A DNA stretch of 64,000 nucleotides, taken from the NCBI RefSeq assembly GCF_032884065.1, contig NC_088868.1, positions 35,490,890 to 35,554,889 of the forward strand, given 5' to 3'. The notes under the pieces were generated by a model, which worked only from the letters and a program-made list of their open reading frames with translations, did no database searches and was not told where the DNA came from. Below are positions 28,187 through 40,239 of this stretch, piece by piece; the first letter of the stretch is position 1, and every line of letters begins with the position of its first letter. The DNA is from Artemia franciscana. Its lineage: Eukaryota > Arthropoda > Branchiopoda > Anostraca > Artemiidae. The position numbers and the translations under genes were made by a program.

Positions 28187-28802
28187 TTCAAATTCTTCTC
28201 AACTTCTCTCTATATCACTAGTGCGACTAGATTTCAAATGCCTGCTTATTTTCAAAGTTCTACCATTGACGTACCGGTTACGGCGGGAACCGCCGTACCC
28301 GGGTTAACATTTCTCTGTGTGCGCGAGCTAAGGAATTTCGGCAGCACTTGTGTTTGTTTGGAATCACTTTATTCTCATTTTTGAATGGGAGGTGGGACTT
28401 TGAGGAATAAAACCTATACTAGAGGATAAAGAGGTCGTTCTTCTATAGGTAGGTATTTTTTTTCATTGCTTCATTCATTCTAATGTTCCAGCAAATGGGC
28501 AGAGAATAGTGGAAATCCGTCAAAACTAGTGTTCAATCTCAAAAAACACCTTTTTAATAGGAATTTGGATCCTCGATGTCCACTTTTGATTTTTTATTAG
28601 TGAAATCCAGTACAAGTGCGTTCAGAAAATGTAAGATACATGCATGTGTGCTTGTAAATTTGTATTGAAATTAATTCTGAAACTCCAACTAAATACACAG
28701 AGGGTAAAGAAATAAGAAAGGAGACCAGATTTTGAAGTTTGTGTGTTAAATTTGTATTCTAATGGAAATAAGTTTCATTTCATTCTAGTATTATATACTA
28801 GA
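28187..28802. other. H1 upstream DNA, no other gene
   Basis: A GC-rich imperfect palindrome (CGGCGG, GAA, CCGCCG) lies at 28281-28295 within a GTACCCGGGTTAAC context. A related GTACCCGGGCTAAC occurs at about 26812 on the other side of H1, so H1 may sit between two related repeat ends. The rest is unassigned. Confidence 0.4.
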
Positions 28803-29860
28803 AAAAAATTTTCATGAAGGGAGCGCAGGATTTTCTAGCATTATTTGAAATAAATGAAAAAATAAATATAAAAAGTTTTTTCAACTGAAAGTAAGGAAAA
28901 GTATTAAAACTTAAAACGAACAGAAGTTATTAAGCATATGATGGGCTCACCTCCTCCTAATACCCCGCTCTTTACGCTAAAGTAATTTTAGTAATTTCAA
29001 CTATTTATTTTACGGCTTTTGTGATTCAGGGATCATTCTTAAGAAATTGGGACAAAATTCAAGCTTTAATGCAAAGAATGAGGTACTGACAAGGGGGTGA
29101 ATCCCCTCATATACGTAATAAAAACATGAGAATACAGAAGTTCGTTATGTAAGCTAATTTATAGGTTACCTATATCTTTTAATAATAAAAACATTCATAA
29201 AAAATTAAAAGTTCTAGTTGCCTTTTTAAGTAGCCAAAAAATCGGAGGGTAACTAGGCTTCCTCCCCCGCTCTTTTTTTTCTCAAAATCATTCGATCGAA
29301 ACTATGAGAAAGCCATTTAGCCGAAAAAATAAATATACAAATTTCGTTTTAATTATTCATCTGCGGAGAGCCAAAATCAAAACATGCATTGATTCAAAAA
29401 CGTTCAGATATTAAATAAAAAAACAAGTTTTTTTAAAAGAAAGTAAGGAGCGGCATTAAAACTTAAAACAAACAGAAATTACTTCGCATATGAAAGGGGC
29501 TGCTTCCTCATCAACGCCCCGCTCTTTACGCTAAAGTTTTTTACTGTTTTAAAAAGTAGAGTTAAGAGAGAGAGTCAAACTTTAGCGTAAAGAGAGGGGC
29601 GTTGATGAGGAAACAGCCCCTTTCATATACGAAGTAATTTCTGTTCATTTTAAGTTTTAATGCAGCTCCTTACTTTCTGTTAAAAAAACTTGTTTTATTT
29701 TATTTAATTTATTTAAGAAACAAAACCCACGCAGGTTAGCTACTTAATAACATTACAGGAAATGAGAACAAGCTATTATTAATCTGCATCATTTCAAGCA
29801 GTAAATACCGGCTTATTGTTTATGTTATTATTTAAATCAGACATAAAGGCAAGTTTTTCC
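28803..29860. repeat. Part of block X (unit 0)
   Basis: From ATTTTCATGAAGGGAGCGCA onward this matches X at 35209, 48185 and 60893, including a half fold-back at about 28870-29110 and the complete fold-back at 29423-29693. It matches X2 best because both continue into LINE sequence near 29700, whereas X1 and X3 switch to an H2B fragment. It is non-coding. Confidence 0.8.
29423..29693. repeat. Fold-back (long inverted repeat) element
   Basis: Arms of about 110 bp (left from AACAAGTTTTTTT, right ending AAAAAAACTTGTT) flank a centre of about 35 bp. The inner arm ends read CTTTACGCTAAAG and CTTTAGCGTAAAG. No reading frame is present. Family members recur in the Y and X blocks throughout the window, which suggests a MITE or foldback DNA transposon without its own transposase. 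Confidence 0.75.
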
Positions 29861-30340
29861 TTTTCCATGTTTACCTATTAATGTCTTTGAAATGAACAAA
29901 CCATATGTCGTCCCAAACCCTGTCCTGGAGCCTCCTTGTTCTTCGTGTATTATGTTGTTTTTATTTAACCAATTGAAAAACCTAGTATCTAATATTTTCT
30001 CTTATCTCTTACTTAAAGCAAGGACAAGCGCTATTAAACAATAATTTTCGTAAGCCTTCGGGTTCCTTCTCGTAAAAAGTGGTATAAACAATGATGTCTT
30101 CCAAAATTTTGGCCATTGCCCTGAAGATAACACATTATTACAAAGAAGAACAATTATTGGCATAAAAATGGTAAAAAAATTCTTAAATAGCTTTATTGGT
30201 ATACCATCAACACCCACAGCAGTACCACCTTTTAAATTCTTAAATACAAACTTAATTTCTTGGCCATTCACATCACCCACTAAATCATAATCGTGTTCCC
30301 TCATAGGATAAATAACTGTCTCAGGGGTGTGCGCTATCTT
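29860..30340 (-). pseudogene. LINE reverse transcriptase fragment
   Basis: The minus strand encodes a piece of a non-LTR reverse transcriptase: GGTAVGVDGIPIKLFKNF, then CNNVLSSGQWPKFWKTSLFI and NPKAYENYCLIAL. In shifted frames it continues as KILDTRFFNWLNKNNIIHEE and LINRxHGKGKTCLYV. These match the conserved fingers and palm segments (GPDGIP..LLK, WK.A.I.PI, NYRPISL). The catalytic FADD box is absent and the frame is interrupted. Clade unknown; possibly Jockey/CR1-like. Confidence 0.75.
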
Positions 30341-30360
30341 ATGAAGATCTACGCAATCAC

Positions 30361-30804
<444 letters not shown>

Positions 30805-30839
30805 GTGCCCTTATTCTATATAACTGATTCTTAACCAAC

Positions 30840-30855
30840 GGCCCTTTTAAGGGCC
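30840..30855 (+). terminator. Histone 3' stem-loop (H3)
   Basis: GGCCCTTTTAAGGGCC is a perfect 6-bp stem with a 4-nt loop, 35 nt after the H3 stop. Confidence 0.9.
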
Positions 30856-31321
30856 ACTACTTGGTTCAAACAAACACGTGAAATATCCTTAAACAACATT
30901 ATTGTGCTGCTAGAAAAAAGAAAGAAAAGAAGCTTGAAACAATGACAAAGTGGTTGAAATTATTAAGATAGACCTCATTATTGATAAAATGGGTCATAGA
31001 TTCGGTTTGGCATTCAACAAAATCTAATTAAAAAGAACCATATACAAACGCAAAATTAGGCCAGCATCCAGAAATTCCCAAGAGACCTATTAAAAGGCTT
31101 TCTATGGTTTCCAAGGGAAAGTGTTGAAAAAAGCCAACCCCCCCCCCCCATTCTCTTCCAACTATCCGTCGATATTACTTTCTATACTAGCAAATTGAGA
31201 ACAACCACCGAGAAAGGGAATTTTGAAAATGGACAAGTTGTATTATTGACTTTACCCGAAATTTCACACATCAAAGCTACGAGCAATGAAAGTAATTTAA
31301 GAGGTTTTAAAATAGGGTGCT
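30856..31321. other. H3-H2B intergenic spacer
   Basis: This spacer lies between two convergent histone genes and matches 52922-53382 closely. It contains a poly-C run near 31140 that is shorter in the other copy. No gene was seen. Confidence 0.7.
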
Positions 31322-31337
31322 AGCCCTTAAAAAGGCT
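31322..31337 (-). terminator. Histone 3' stem-loop (H2B), with a G-U pair
   Basis: On the minus strand AGCCTTTTTAAGGGCT keeps the stem with one wobble pair where the other copy has C-G. It lies about 50 nt after the H2B stop. Confidence 0.8.
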
Positions 31338-31386
31338 GTTTGTTAGGGCCCAGCTAATTGGGCGGTAGTAGACGGGAGAAAACACC

Positions 31387-31796
<410 letters not shown>

Positions 31797-32759
31797 TAAA
31801 TGGTAAATTTGATAATAAATTAAGCACGTATATATGAGCAATAGCTTACAAATGAGTCATTAAACATCACTCTTATCAGTTCTGCTAGCCCATTGGCCCC
31901 AGCTTTTCCACTTGAGAAACGGCACCAAGAGTCTTAGCAATATTTGGAACATGCTGATGGTGGAATTTATATGGAGGACGTAAATATGAGCAATAACTTG
32001 TATATGAGCTACAAAAGATCTGTTTACAATGTTCTGATAGCCTGCTAGCGCCACCCCATGAGAAATGGCAAAAAACTTGCCATTTTAGTGCCATATGGCA
32101 CTTGCAGATTTGAAAGAGTCATTAAGCCACTTTATGATATTCAGGTAGCCCACTGGGCCTGTTGAAAAAAAAAGAAAGAAAGAAAGAAACAGGAGACAGG
32201 TCAGTGCTGCTGATGTAAAAATGTGATTTTCCTTTTTTTTCAAGGTAATTTCACTATTCACTGTAATTTCCCTGTATAAGGCTTTTGACCATGATTATTC
32301 CAATAGTACACTTTTAATTTTGATCTGACGCCGTTTTTGAGGGGTTAAAGGTTTTTTTTCGAAATCACCATGATTTTTTTTTTCGCATAAAGTTTTACTA
32401 ATCAAAATAATAATTACCATTCCTGAGTCAATGCAAGATGGCAATGTTTCTCAACTAGGTAGTTTATTTCAAAATGTATTTTTAATTTTTGGTTACTATG
32501 GGCGGTGGTTCGCTCTTTACTAGGTTGCAGCTACCGCTGGAATCATGATAAAAGATTCTTCTGTAAAAACAATAGAGAAATGAATAAATGCTTACAAAGA
32601 AACAAAAAGCAACGCATTTGTAGGGTTTTTATTACCTAGCAGCTAGGGCAAGGATTCAAATTGATTGCAGAGCCACAAACGTTTGTCATATAAAAGTATA
32701 ATTCGGTAAAATAGAAACACATTGTATGTATTCAGCATGGCCACCATGCTTGTAAACTT

Positions 32760-32945
32760 CTTTTTTTTTATATTAAATATATTTTTTTATTATATATTTT
32801 ATAATAATAAAATATTTTATATATTTTATATATATTTTATATATAAATAGTTTATATATTTTATTTAAATTTATAAATATTTTATAGATTTAATTTTTTT
32901 ATTATTTATATATTTTTTATATTAAATATATTTTTCTTTTTTTTT
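32760..32945. repeat. AT-rich patch in X1
   Basis: TATTTTATATATTTTATA-type sequence is present here and at 58250-58505 (X3) but almost absent from X2 at 45838-45862. Confidence 0.8.
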
Positions 32946-35826
32946 TCATATTGCCATAAGGTCCCGACAGAATTTGATAGACAAAGTTTGTTATTTCACG
33001 GAAACTATGGACCTCTGGTCGAATAGATGGTTGCAGCAATAGATTTTGGAAAGTGGCGTATAATTCAGGCCTTACCGGTAAACGCGTGGCACCTGGTTCA
33101 AAAAGAAATCATAAATGGATTGTTGGAAGCACAAGTGAAAGCATAAAGTGGGCTCACGGTCTTTCAATCATTCCCGCAGCATTTTCCAAGTCTTTTTTTT
33201 TTTTTTAGAAAGACAGGTTTTCCATATTATAAAGTTGGTCCACAGCCCTACCAACATCCCAGTACCCCTAGCACTTGCAATTTTTCAGCAAAAAGCTCTG
33301 TATGTTACATCTTGTCTGAAATGAGATAGCCCAAAGATATTTATTTGTTTATGATTCGAGAATCAAAGTGCATAAAAGGCCTTTCAATTTTTTCTGTCTT
33401 CTTGTATTATCAAAATTTAAGAGCAAAAGTAGGCATCTCGCACTTTTTTTACTGGGATGTTTCGGCATGAAATTGCCTTTTTTGAGGCATCTCTCTCCCT
33501 AACTACACACAACACAATAAGAGAACCCTATTTTAGAAGTTCAAGTGCCTTTCTAAGTTTAGTAATTTGTTCATTGCATATAGATAGTATTTGTTATTGG
33601 GAAATATACGGATGTTTTTCGTGGTGGAGTTTCCGACAGGGAGAAGGGATTGTCTGAGGAATTTCCAGTAGGAAGAAATCTTAGGATAATTTTCTTTCAG
33701 CAAAGATTATCTTCCATGAGGGGGTACTTTTCGAATGGGGGGAGGGGATTTCCAAGGGGGATTTTTTCCTAGGGGTATTTTCTGCTGAGGATAAATTCCA
33801 AGGGGCTATGTTTGGGAAGGGTATATTCCAGGGAGATATTTTCTGTCGGGGAGGTTGTTTTCCAGGGAGGACGCGAGGTAAATGCCTATAGCCACTGCTC
33901 CCCTTGATTCCAAAAATGTGTATTTGTATATCTGCTAAATATGCTCCATTTCTCCGTAGTTTCATTGGAAAAATAAAACAAAATTTACATAAATGTTAAT
34001 TGTAAACGCCCTCCTAAGTTTCATTTACAATAATGATTGATTTTAGAGGTTCATTCCAATGAATACTTATAGATATAGTGCTCTTTTAAGTGAATCAATT
34101 TCTTAGAATTAAAGTTTTTAAAAATAAATTCCATTAGAGAAGCATTCCTCACCTTTTTTGGTCAAATACGACTATGAATTCGAAATCTAAAATATGACAA
34201 ATTAATTTGCTTGCCATACAGTACATTATTAAAACTTTTAAAATACTTTTTCGTCAACGATAAAGATTTTATAAATTATTAAAATGATTAAAAGTATAAT
34301 TTTAGTCCTTTATCTAAACAAATATATTTTTGTGTAAGGATTGTTTCTGAGCCAAATGATTTACAGAAAAAATTTTAAATTGACGTGAAAATCACATTAA
34401 ATCTGGAGAGAATTTGAAACAATTGAACAATTTTTGAAGCTCCTTTAAAGGATCTGGCTAACGCCGGAACCTTTGAAAGGGCGCATAAATATCTCAAATA
34501 TTTCACCACAAGGAATTGTGTTAGAATAGTTGAGACAACAATTCAAAAAGAACAGAACTCATTGCCAAAGATGTGCAAGGTACATACATATAATGAGCCT
34601 GAGAAAATTTTGCTTATTTTAAACAATAGGGGGAAACAACCCTTAAAAAGCGTAGAATCGTAACGTAAAATCACACCATCAGATTTAGCGTATCAGAGAA
34701 CCCTGTTGTAATAGTTTCAAACTCCTGTCTACAAAAATGCGGAATTTTGTATTTTTTGACAGAAGGCAGATCACGAATACGTGTTTATTTGTTTGTTTGT
34801 TTTTTTGTTTTTTCACAGGGGTGATCGCATCGCCCCATTGGTCCTACAATCTTGCAAGAGGGCTCATTCTAACGGAAATGAAGAGTTCTAGCGCCCTTTT
34901 TAAGTGACCAATAAAACTGGAGGGTATCTAGGCCCCCTCCAACACCAATTATTTTCCCAAAGTCATCGGATTAAAATTCTGAGATAGCCATTTTATTCAT
35001 CATAGTCGAAAAACCTTAAAACTATTTCTTCGGGGACGACTTACTCCCCCACAGTCCCCGTAGGAGGGGCTACAAGTTACAAACTTTGACCAGTGCTTAC
35101 GTATAGTAATGTTTATTTGGAACTGTACAGACGTTTTCGGGGGGAGGGGGGTGGAAAGAGGGGGGTATGTTGGGGAACTTTCCTTAGAGGAATTTATCAT
35201 GGGCGAAAAAAATTTTCATGAAGGGAGCGCAGGATTTTCTAGCATTATTTTTGAAAAAAATAAATATAAAAAAGTTTTTTCAACTGAAAGTAAGGAAAAG
35301 TATTAAAACTTAAAACGAACAGAAATTATTAAGCATATGATGGGCTCACCTCCTCCTAATACTCCACTCTTTACGCTAAAGTAATTTTAGTAATTTCAAC
35401 TATGTATTTTACGGCTTTTGTGATTCAGGGGTCATTCTTAATTAATTGGGACAAAATTCAAGCTTTAATGTAAAGAATGAGGTACTGACAAGGGGGTGAA
35501 TCCCCTCATATACGTAATAAAAAATTGAGAATACAGAAGTTCGTTATGTAAGCTAATTTATAGGTTACCTATATCTTTTAATAATGAAAACATTCATAAA
35601 AAATTAAAAGTTCTAGTTGCCTTTTTAAGTAGCCAAAAAATCGGAGGGTAACTAGGCTTCCTCCCCCGCTCTTTTTTTTCTCAAAATCATTCGATCGAAA
35701 CTAGGAGAAAGCCATTTAGCCGAAAAAATAAATATACAAATTTCGTTTTAATTATTCATCTGCGGAGAGCCAAAATCAAAACATGCATTGATTCAAAAAC
35801 GTTCAGATATTAATTAAAAAAACATG

Positions 35827-36030
35827 TTTTTTTTTAACAGAAAGTAAGGAACGGAATTAAAACTTAAAAAAAACAGAAATTACTTCGCATATGAAAGGGG
35901 CTGCTTCTTCATCAACGCCCCGCTCTTTACGCTAAAGTTTTTTACCGTTTAAAAAGTAGAGTTAAGAGAGAGAGTCAAACTTTAGCGTAAAAAGAGGGGC
36001 GTTGATGAGGAAACAGCCACTGATGAGGAA
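35827..36030. repeat. Fold-back element truncated by an H2B fragment
   Basis: The left arm and centre match 29423-29693. The right arm stops after GATGAGGAAACAGCC, followed by a short repeat of ACTGATGAGGAAACAGC and then H2B sequence. The same junction occurs at 61524-61717. Confidence 0.75.
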
Positions 36031-36194
36031 ACAGCAGTTTGAACCTCTCTGCTAGTGATGGTGGACCTTTTGTTGTAGTGAGCTAGGCGAGAGGCCTCCG
36101 TGGCAGTCCTTTCAAAGATGTCGTTGACAAAGCTATTCATGATGCTCATGGCCTTACTGGAAACACCAGTTTCGGGGTGCACTTGCTTGAGAAC
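36031..36194 (-). pseudogene. Histone H2B internal fragment in X1
   Basis: The minus strand encodes [20 protein letters not shown], continuing to [12 protein letters not shown], that is H2B from about residue 41 to 95. It is open at both ends: a hAT-like CAGGGCT remnant follows CTTGAGAA on one side and a fold-back arm on the other. It cannot make H2B. Confidence 0.9.
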
Positions 36195-36239
36195 AGGGCT
36201 GTTCTGTGCTGTCATGACTGCATTTTCCAGGGTTACTTG

Positions 36240-37350
36240 CAGGGCTGCCAAATTTTTTTTTAAGGAGTGAGTCATATTTTTTCCAAAAATGTGCTTTTTG
36301 TGTCATCTCAGATTCGATAATGTGTCACAAAATGTGTCATTTTTTTTGCCACAAGTGGTATCATATTTAATTGTCAAATCTTTATTTAGATTTTTCAATA
36401 TATAATCTTTTCCAAATCAGCTCAAAAAGGAGTAAACTTAACCTTATCCTATTATCTTGGGATCATGACCTTTTTATGGCGTCATGAAAGAAATAGAAAC
36501 ATTCGATTAAGTTAATGTTACACCCAATGAATTTGTGTCTGAGCGGCCAACGAGGCAAGTTTACATTTATAAAAATTTTAGGGACAATCAATTCCGACAG
36601 TTAACTGAAAATAGACTTTTCGTATGACGTCGTAATCGTAATCGGCTCTATACATAATCGGCTTTATTGGCTAAGCTTTTTATTTAACAAATATGTAAGC
36701 CATTCAACCAGCTTCAATGTAGTATTTTTGTCATATTTGTTGGTGCCTTTTTAAACCAGACGGATTATTCCGAAGGAAAGACATCTCTGGATATTTGTAA
36801 TCTTGTCCGAGGTGGGATACCTTTCCTGTACTCCTAAAAATGGGAGTTGTTGCTTATGCATACAGCTTTGGTAAACTGCATGCTGTTTACTTTTTACTAT
36901 TAAGTATGTACCAGTTGGCTACATCAAATACTCAATCAAAAAGCCTATTAAGATCGGATATTCAGCGTACATTTCGATTTAAAATTTCTGCATATGGCTG
37001 TTTTCTTCACGTGGTTTGAATTTTAAATATGGTGATGGCATCTGTCCTGTATTCCGCACTGTTTGTTTACTACTGCCACCGTTAGGTAGTGCTATTCCCT
37101 TCCATTAGTTTGTAGCTTTCATGGAGGTATAAAATTGAAATTTTACTTTACTTTTAAAAAACAAGACTTGGATGAAAAAAAGTGTCATTTTTTTAAACAG
37201 AATGTGTCATTTCTGTCGATTGTGTCATTTTTTACAGAAGAATGTGTCATTTTCGTCGATTGTGTCATCATTTCGACTGAATGTGTCATTGTGGCACGCA
37301 ACATCAAATTGTGCCATTATGACACAAAATGTGTCAGTTTGAAAGCCCTG
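36240..37350 (+). mobile_element. Non-autonomous hAT element, X1
   Basis: The left end is CAGGGCTGCCAAATT at 36240 and the right end GAAAGCCCTG at 37350. Multiple TGTGTCATTTTT motifs sit inside both ends, as expected for subterminal transposase-binding repeats. It is about 1.1 kb and has no transposase. The left flank is GTTACTTG and the right flank GAGGAGAG, so the flanks do not form a target duplication. Confidence 0.8.
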
Positions 37351-38212
37351 GAGGAGAGGCCAGAGCTATGAAAATTTCCAAGGTTGACTTGGGTATATAA
37401 AAATAAATCCTAGTGGTTTTTTCTAACAAGGTTCGAAAACAATAAGAAATTCAATGTTGAATCAAGTAATTACGGGCCAAAAAATCATATGATGCGAAAA
37501 CATATTCAATGAACAGCAATTCATGGGCAACTTTAATGACATGCTACTAAAACTACATCCGCAGAAAATAACATAAATATTCAGTAATCAGGCCCAAAAA
37601 TAATTGTAATGTAGCTGAATAGTCGATCAATTGATGTAGCCAAAGGCACCCCTATTCAAATATTTCAAGAAGCTTAGCGGTAGTGAAGGAATTCTTAGTT
37701 TGATATGTTGCGAATGCAATTGACTTGATAAAATGTGTGGTGACCAAGGGCATTTCACTTTTTTAAGACTAGCCTTTGTGACTTAATTTAAATTTCAGCA
37801 ATTTGATTCGATTCCTAGTTCAATTTAAAAGCCAATTAGTTTCGATAATTACAGAGTATTTTCAAAAACAAAATGCATCAGGAATTCAATCAGTTTATGC
37901 AATTTAATTTAATTATGGCAACTGGTCATTGATACCATCATTTGCTTTAACACCTGACTAAAAAAAACAAAATGTGTTTATTTAAGAGATGTTCTGGAGA
38001 AAATTCCAGAACCATTCTCTGTAAAGTATACGCTCAACTCTCTCCGTAATATTTCAAACATGTCAGCTTGTCAGTAAATTAATTTTTTTCAATACGGCCC
38101 AACAATCCAATTTACTTGGTCTTAACAAAAACAATTTGTATACTTTTCTCTTTCAGCTCACAATTTGCAACGTAGTTTAGGCTCAAAGGAAGAAACCTTG
38201 TCAATGTGTGGA

Positions 38213-38376
38213 CATGGGTCCGCGAGAACGCAGTTCTCCACTATCAAAAATTACGCAGTGGAGCTACCCCCATTTGGGGTAATCACAGGGGTCAGCCAAT
38301 CCGAAGTGCAATGGAAAGACCTCACCCTGGGAGCGCCTCCTTCATGATCAAGGCAGCTCCCCAGCCAGGTAATTAT
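38213..38376 (-). ncRNA. U1: U1 snRNA, variant copy 1
   Basis: This is a 164-nt minus-strand match to U1 over its whole length: 70K loop region GATCATGAAGG, U1A loop CCATTGCAC, the CTGACCCCTGTGATT segment, and an Sm site AATTTTTGA at 38244-38252. The 5' end reads ATAATTACCTGG instead of ATACTTACCTGG, changing position 4, which pairs with the +5 base of 5' splice sites. The copy at 50506-50669 is canonical here. It is either a variant U1 or a decaying copy. Confidence 0.92.
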
Positions 38377-39518
38377 TAATTCTTCAGAATCTAACATTTT
38401 ACTAATATCTTTCGACATAAATCCGGTTGCTTTGAATGCCACTCAGAAACTCTAATTTATTAAACAGATGCAGCTTTTTGTCCTTTTCATTTGTCATTTA
38501 CTTGATTAATTCTATAATTCCATCCTATTACTAACAATGTAGCCAGAAGACTGTCTTGAAGAATAGATGGCCTTCAAGTATAATTCTAGTAAGGAGAATT
38601 TGATCTAAGCTTATTAAACAACTCTAAGGTTCGAACTATGGAAAAGTAGGGGCAAAATTTGGTATGGAGCTGGGAGGGGCAACTGCCCCTCCCCACCCCT
38701 TTCTGAAATTTAGTTTCTTCCAAAATTTTGTCAAAACTAATGTAATCCTATAAATTCAAGCATATACAGAAACACATCAATTTTTTTTTTTGAACTAGCT
38801 TTATAGTCCTTTTAGAGTACTAAATAGTACCTCTGTGGTACCAAATGGCTTCTATTTAGTTTTTACTGCCTTTTTCACTTGATTTTGGAAAAAGGGTTCC
38901 AACTTTGCCCCTCCATCCCCATCAAGTTTGGATTTTGACGAAATTATGCCGCTGTAGAAAAGCAAAAGAAATAGAAAAAAAAGTCCTATAAGAAGGACTC
39001 GAGCTAAAAGGACTTAGTAGAAACAAAGTTGTACGAGGAAAGTTGCATTCCAAGATGGTGGTATCTTTTGATTTTTCAAGGGCAGGAGATCAATCGCCTT
39101 AAGCAGTAATAGCGTGTATTGATTTGAGTTAGCTTTGTTCAGATTTCTTGTGCAATGCTTTGCCTTTTACTTTTTAGCCTAAATAAATTACCTGGCTATG
39201 CTGTAAGGATAATAAATCCAGAAATAATTACTTTCTAAGACGAAACAAAAGAGAACTAAACGTAGCTTGGACTTGGCTCGCTTTTACACCATCTAAGGGC
39301 TTAAGAGATAAATACAAGAATCGTTTCCATCCAATCTCGTACAGGCCCATTGGCCCAGCAATCACAAAGTATTCTCCTTCTGGAGACAAAATAGATTTCT
39401 GTAAAATTTAGAACGGTTCTGCAGGAAAAGCCTGCTAAAGAAACAAGGGCCAGTCCTGACCATACCAATTCCTTGTACCAAAATATGCATTCTTGTAGAA
39501 TGCATTTCAGTCATTTCA

Positions 39519-40239
39519 ATCATCATGCTGTTAGAATGCCATACTTCAGACTCCCCGAATGTATCAACAAAGATCACACAGGGATTTTGTGACTTAGGCT
39601 CCAGGCTTTTCCATCCTCACAACAGACCGGTTTCTTGGTCTCCCTTCACATGGACAATCGCCTGTTGATTCTCTTTTCCCTTCACACAGAGAATTGTCTT
39701 TTGAATCGTGTTCTCCCCCTAGACAGAGTATTGTGTCTAAAAACCAATAGAATACCCAAATGAAAGGATTTGCCCCAGTAAGATCTCAAAACTCCTCATT
39801 TTAGAGGAACCAACCCCTAAACCGAATGGAAATACGGTTCCTAGACGAGGGAGGAATGAGGACCCTAAGATAATATAGACTCAAGAGCACCCAGGACTTG
39901 GCACGCTATTGCACCAAACCAAGAGTGCCTTCAAGCATCCCTTGCCCGCTTAAAAGTAGCTTCCCTTGGATGTAATCTGAAAAAGATAACAACAAACATT
40001 TAGCCAGCCACTTGTCAACTGAAGAGCTGTAGGCAACTAGGCAACTAACAACACTAATCACGTCTATTTCACTATAAACATAGCCTATTTAGACACCCCT
40101 AGAAGCTGTGCCATACTTCAAAATTACTGTCCCTTTTTGCTATCTGCCCATAATTTCACAATTTGTATTATATTTTTGAAAAGATTGGATTTTTGTTCAT
40201 AAATGACTTCAATTATTCTGCGTTTTCCATGGTTACTTG
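39519..40239. other. Sequence between X1 and the hAT element
   Basis: This stretch is not found elsewhere in the window, except that its last 35 bp (TTCTGCGTTTTCCATGGTTACTTG) recur at 31670-31701. No gene was recognised. In the next unit the equivalent position holds U2 sequence. Confidence 0.5.

Larger units (their letters stand above)
31797..39518. repeat. Block X, copy 1
   Basis: This long, essentially non-coding sequence recurs at 44818-51800 and 57238-64000. It starts AAATGGTAAATTTGATAATA. It contains an AT-rich patch (32760-32945), a G-rich segment of TTCCAGGGAG and GGGGATTT units (33640-33870), fold-back pieces, an H2B fragment, a hAT element and a U1 snRNA gene. The frames in it are short and mostly not conserved between copies. 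Unlike X2, it carries the H2B fragment/hAT block at 36031-37350. Confidence 0.85.

Noticed and set aside
27561-28307. Plus-strand hydrophobic frames opposite H1
   Set aside because: They are antisense shadows of the Lys/Ala-rich H1 coding sequence.
31860-32094. Short minus-strand frames conserved in all three X blocks (compare 44880-45074 and 57299-57560)
   Set aside because: They recur only because X is duplicated. The frames carry no domain, and substitutions do not favour synonymous positions as far as can be judged by eye.
33681-33965. Pro/Ser-rich minus-strand frame (compare 46427-46945) as a gene
   Set aside because: It derives from the G-rich repeated segment, and its length differs between copies because of frame changes.
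35982-36275. Fusion protein containing an H2B core fragment
   Set aside because: The frame joins repeat sequence to an internal H2B fragment without promoter, start context or normal C-terminus.
38165-38442. Short frames over 38165-38347 and 38251-38442 (and 50544-50735) as small proteins
   Set aside because: The conserved sequence is explained by U1 snRNA on the minus strand, and the frames do not keep the same ends in all copies.
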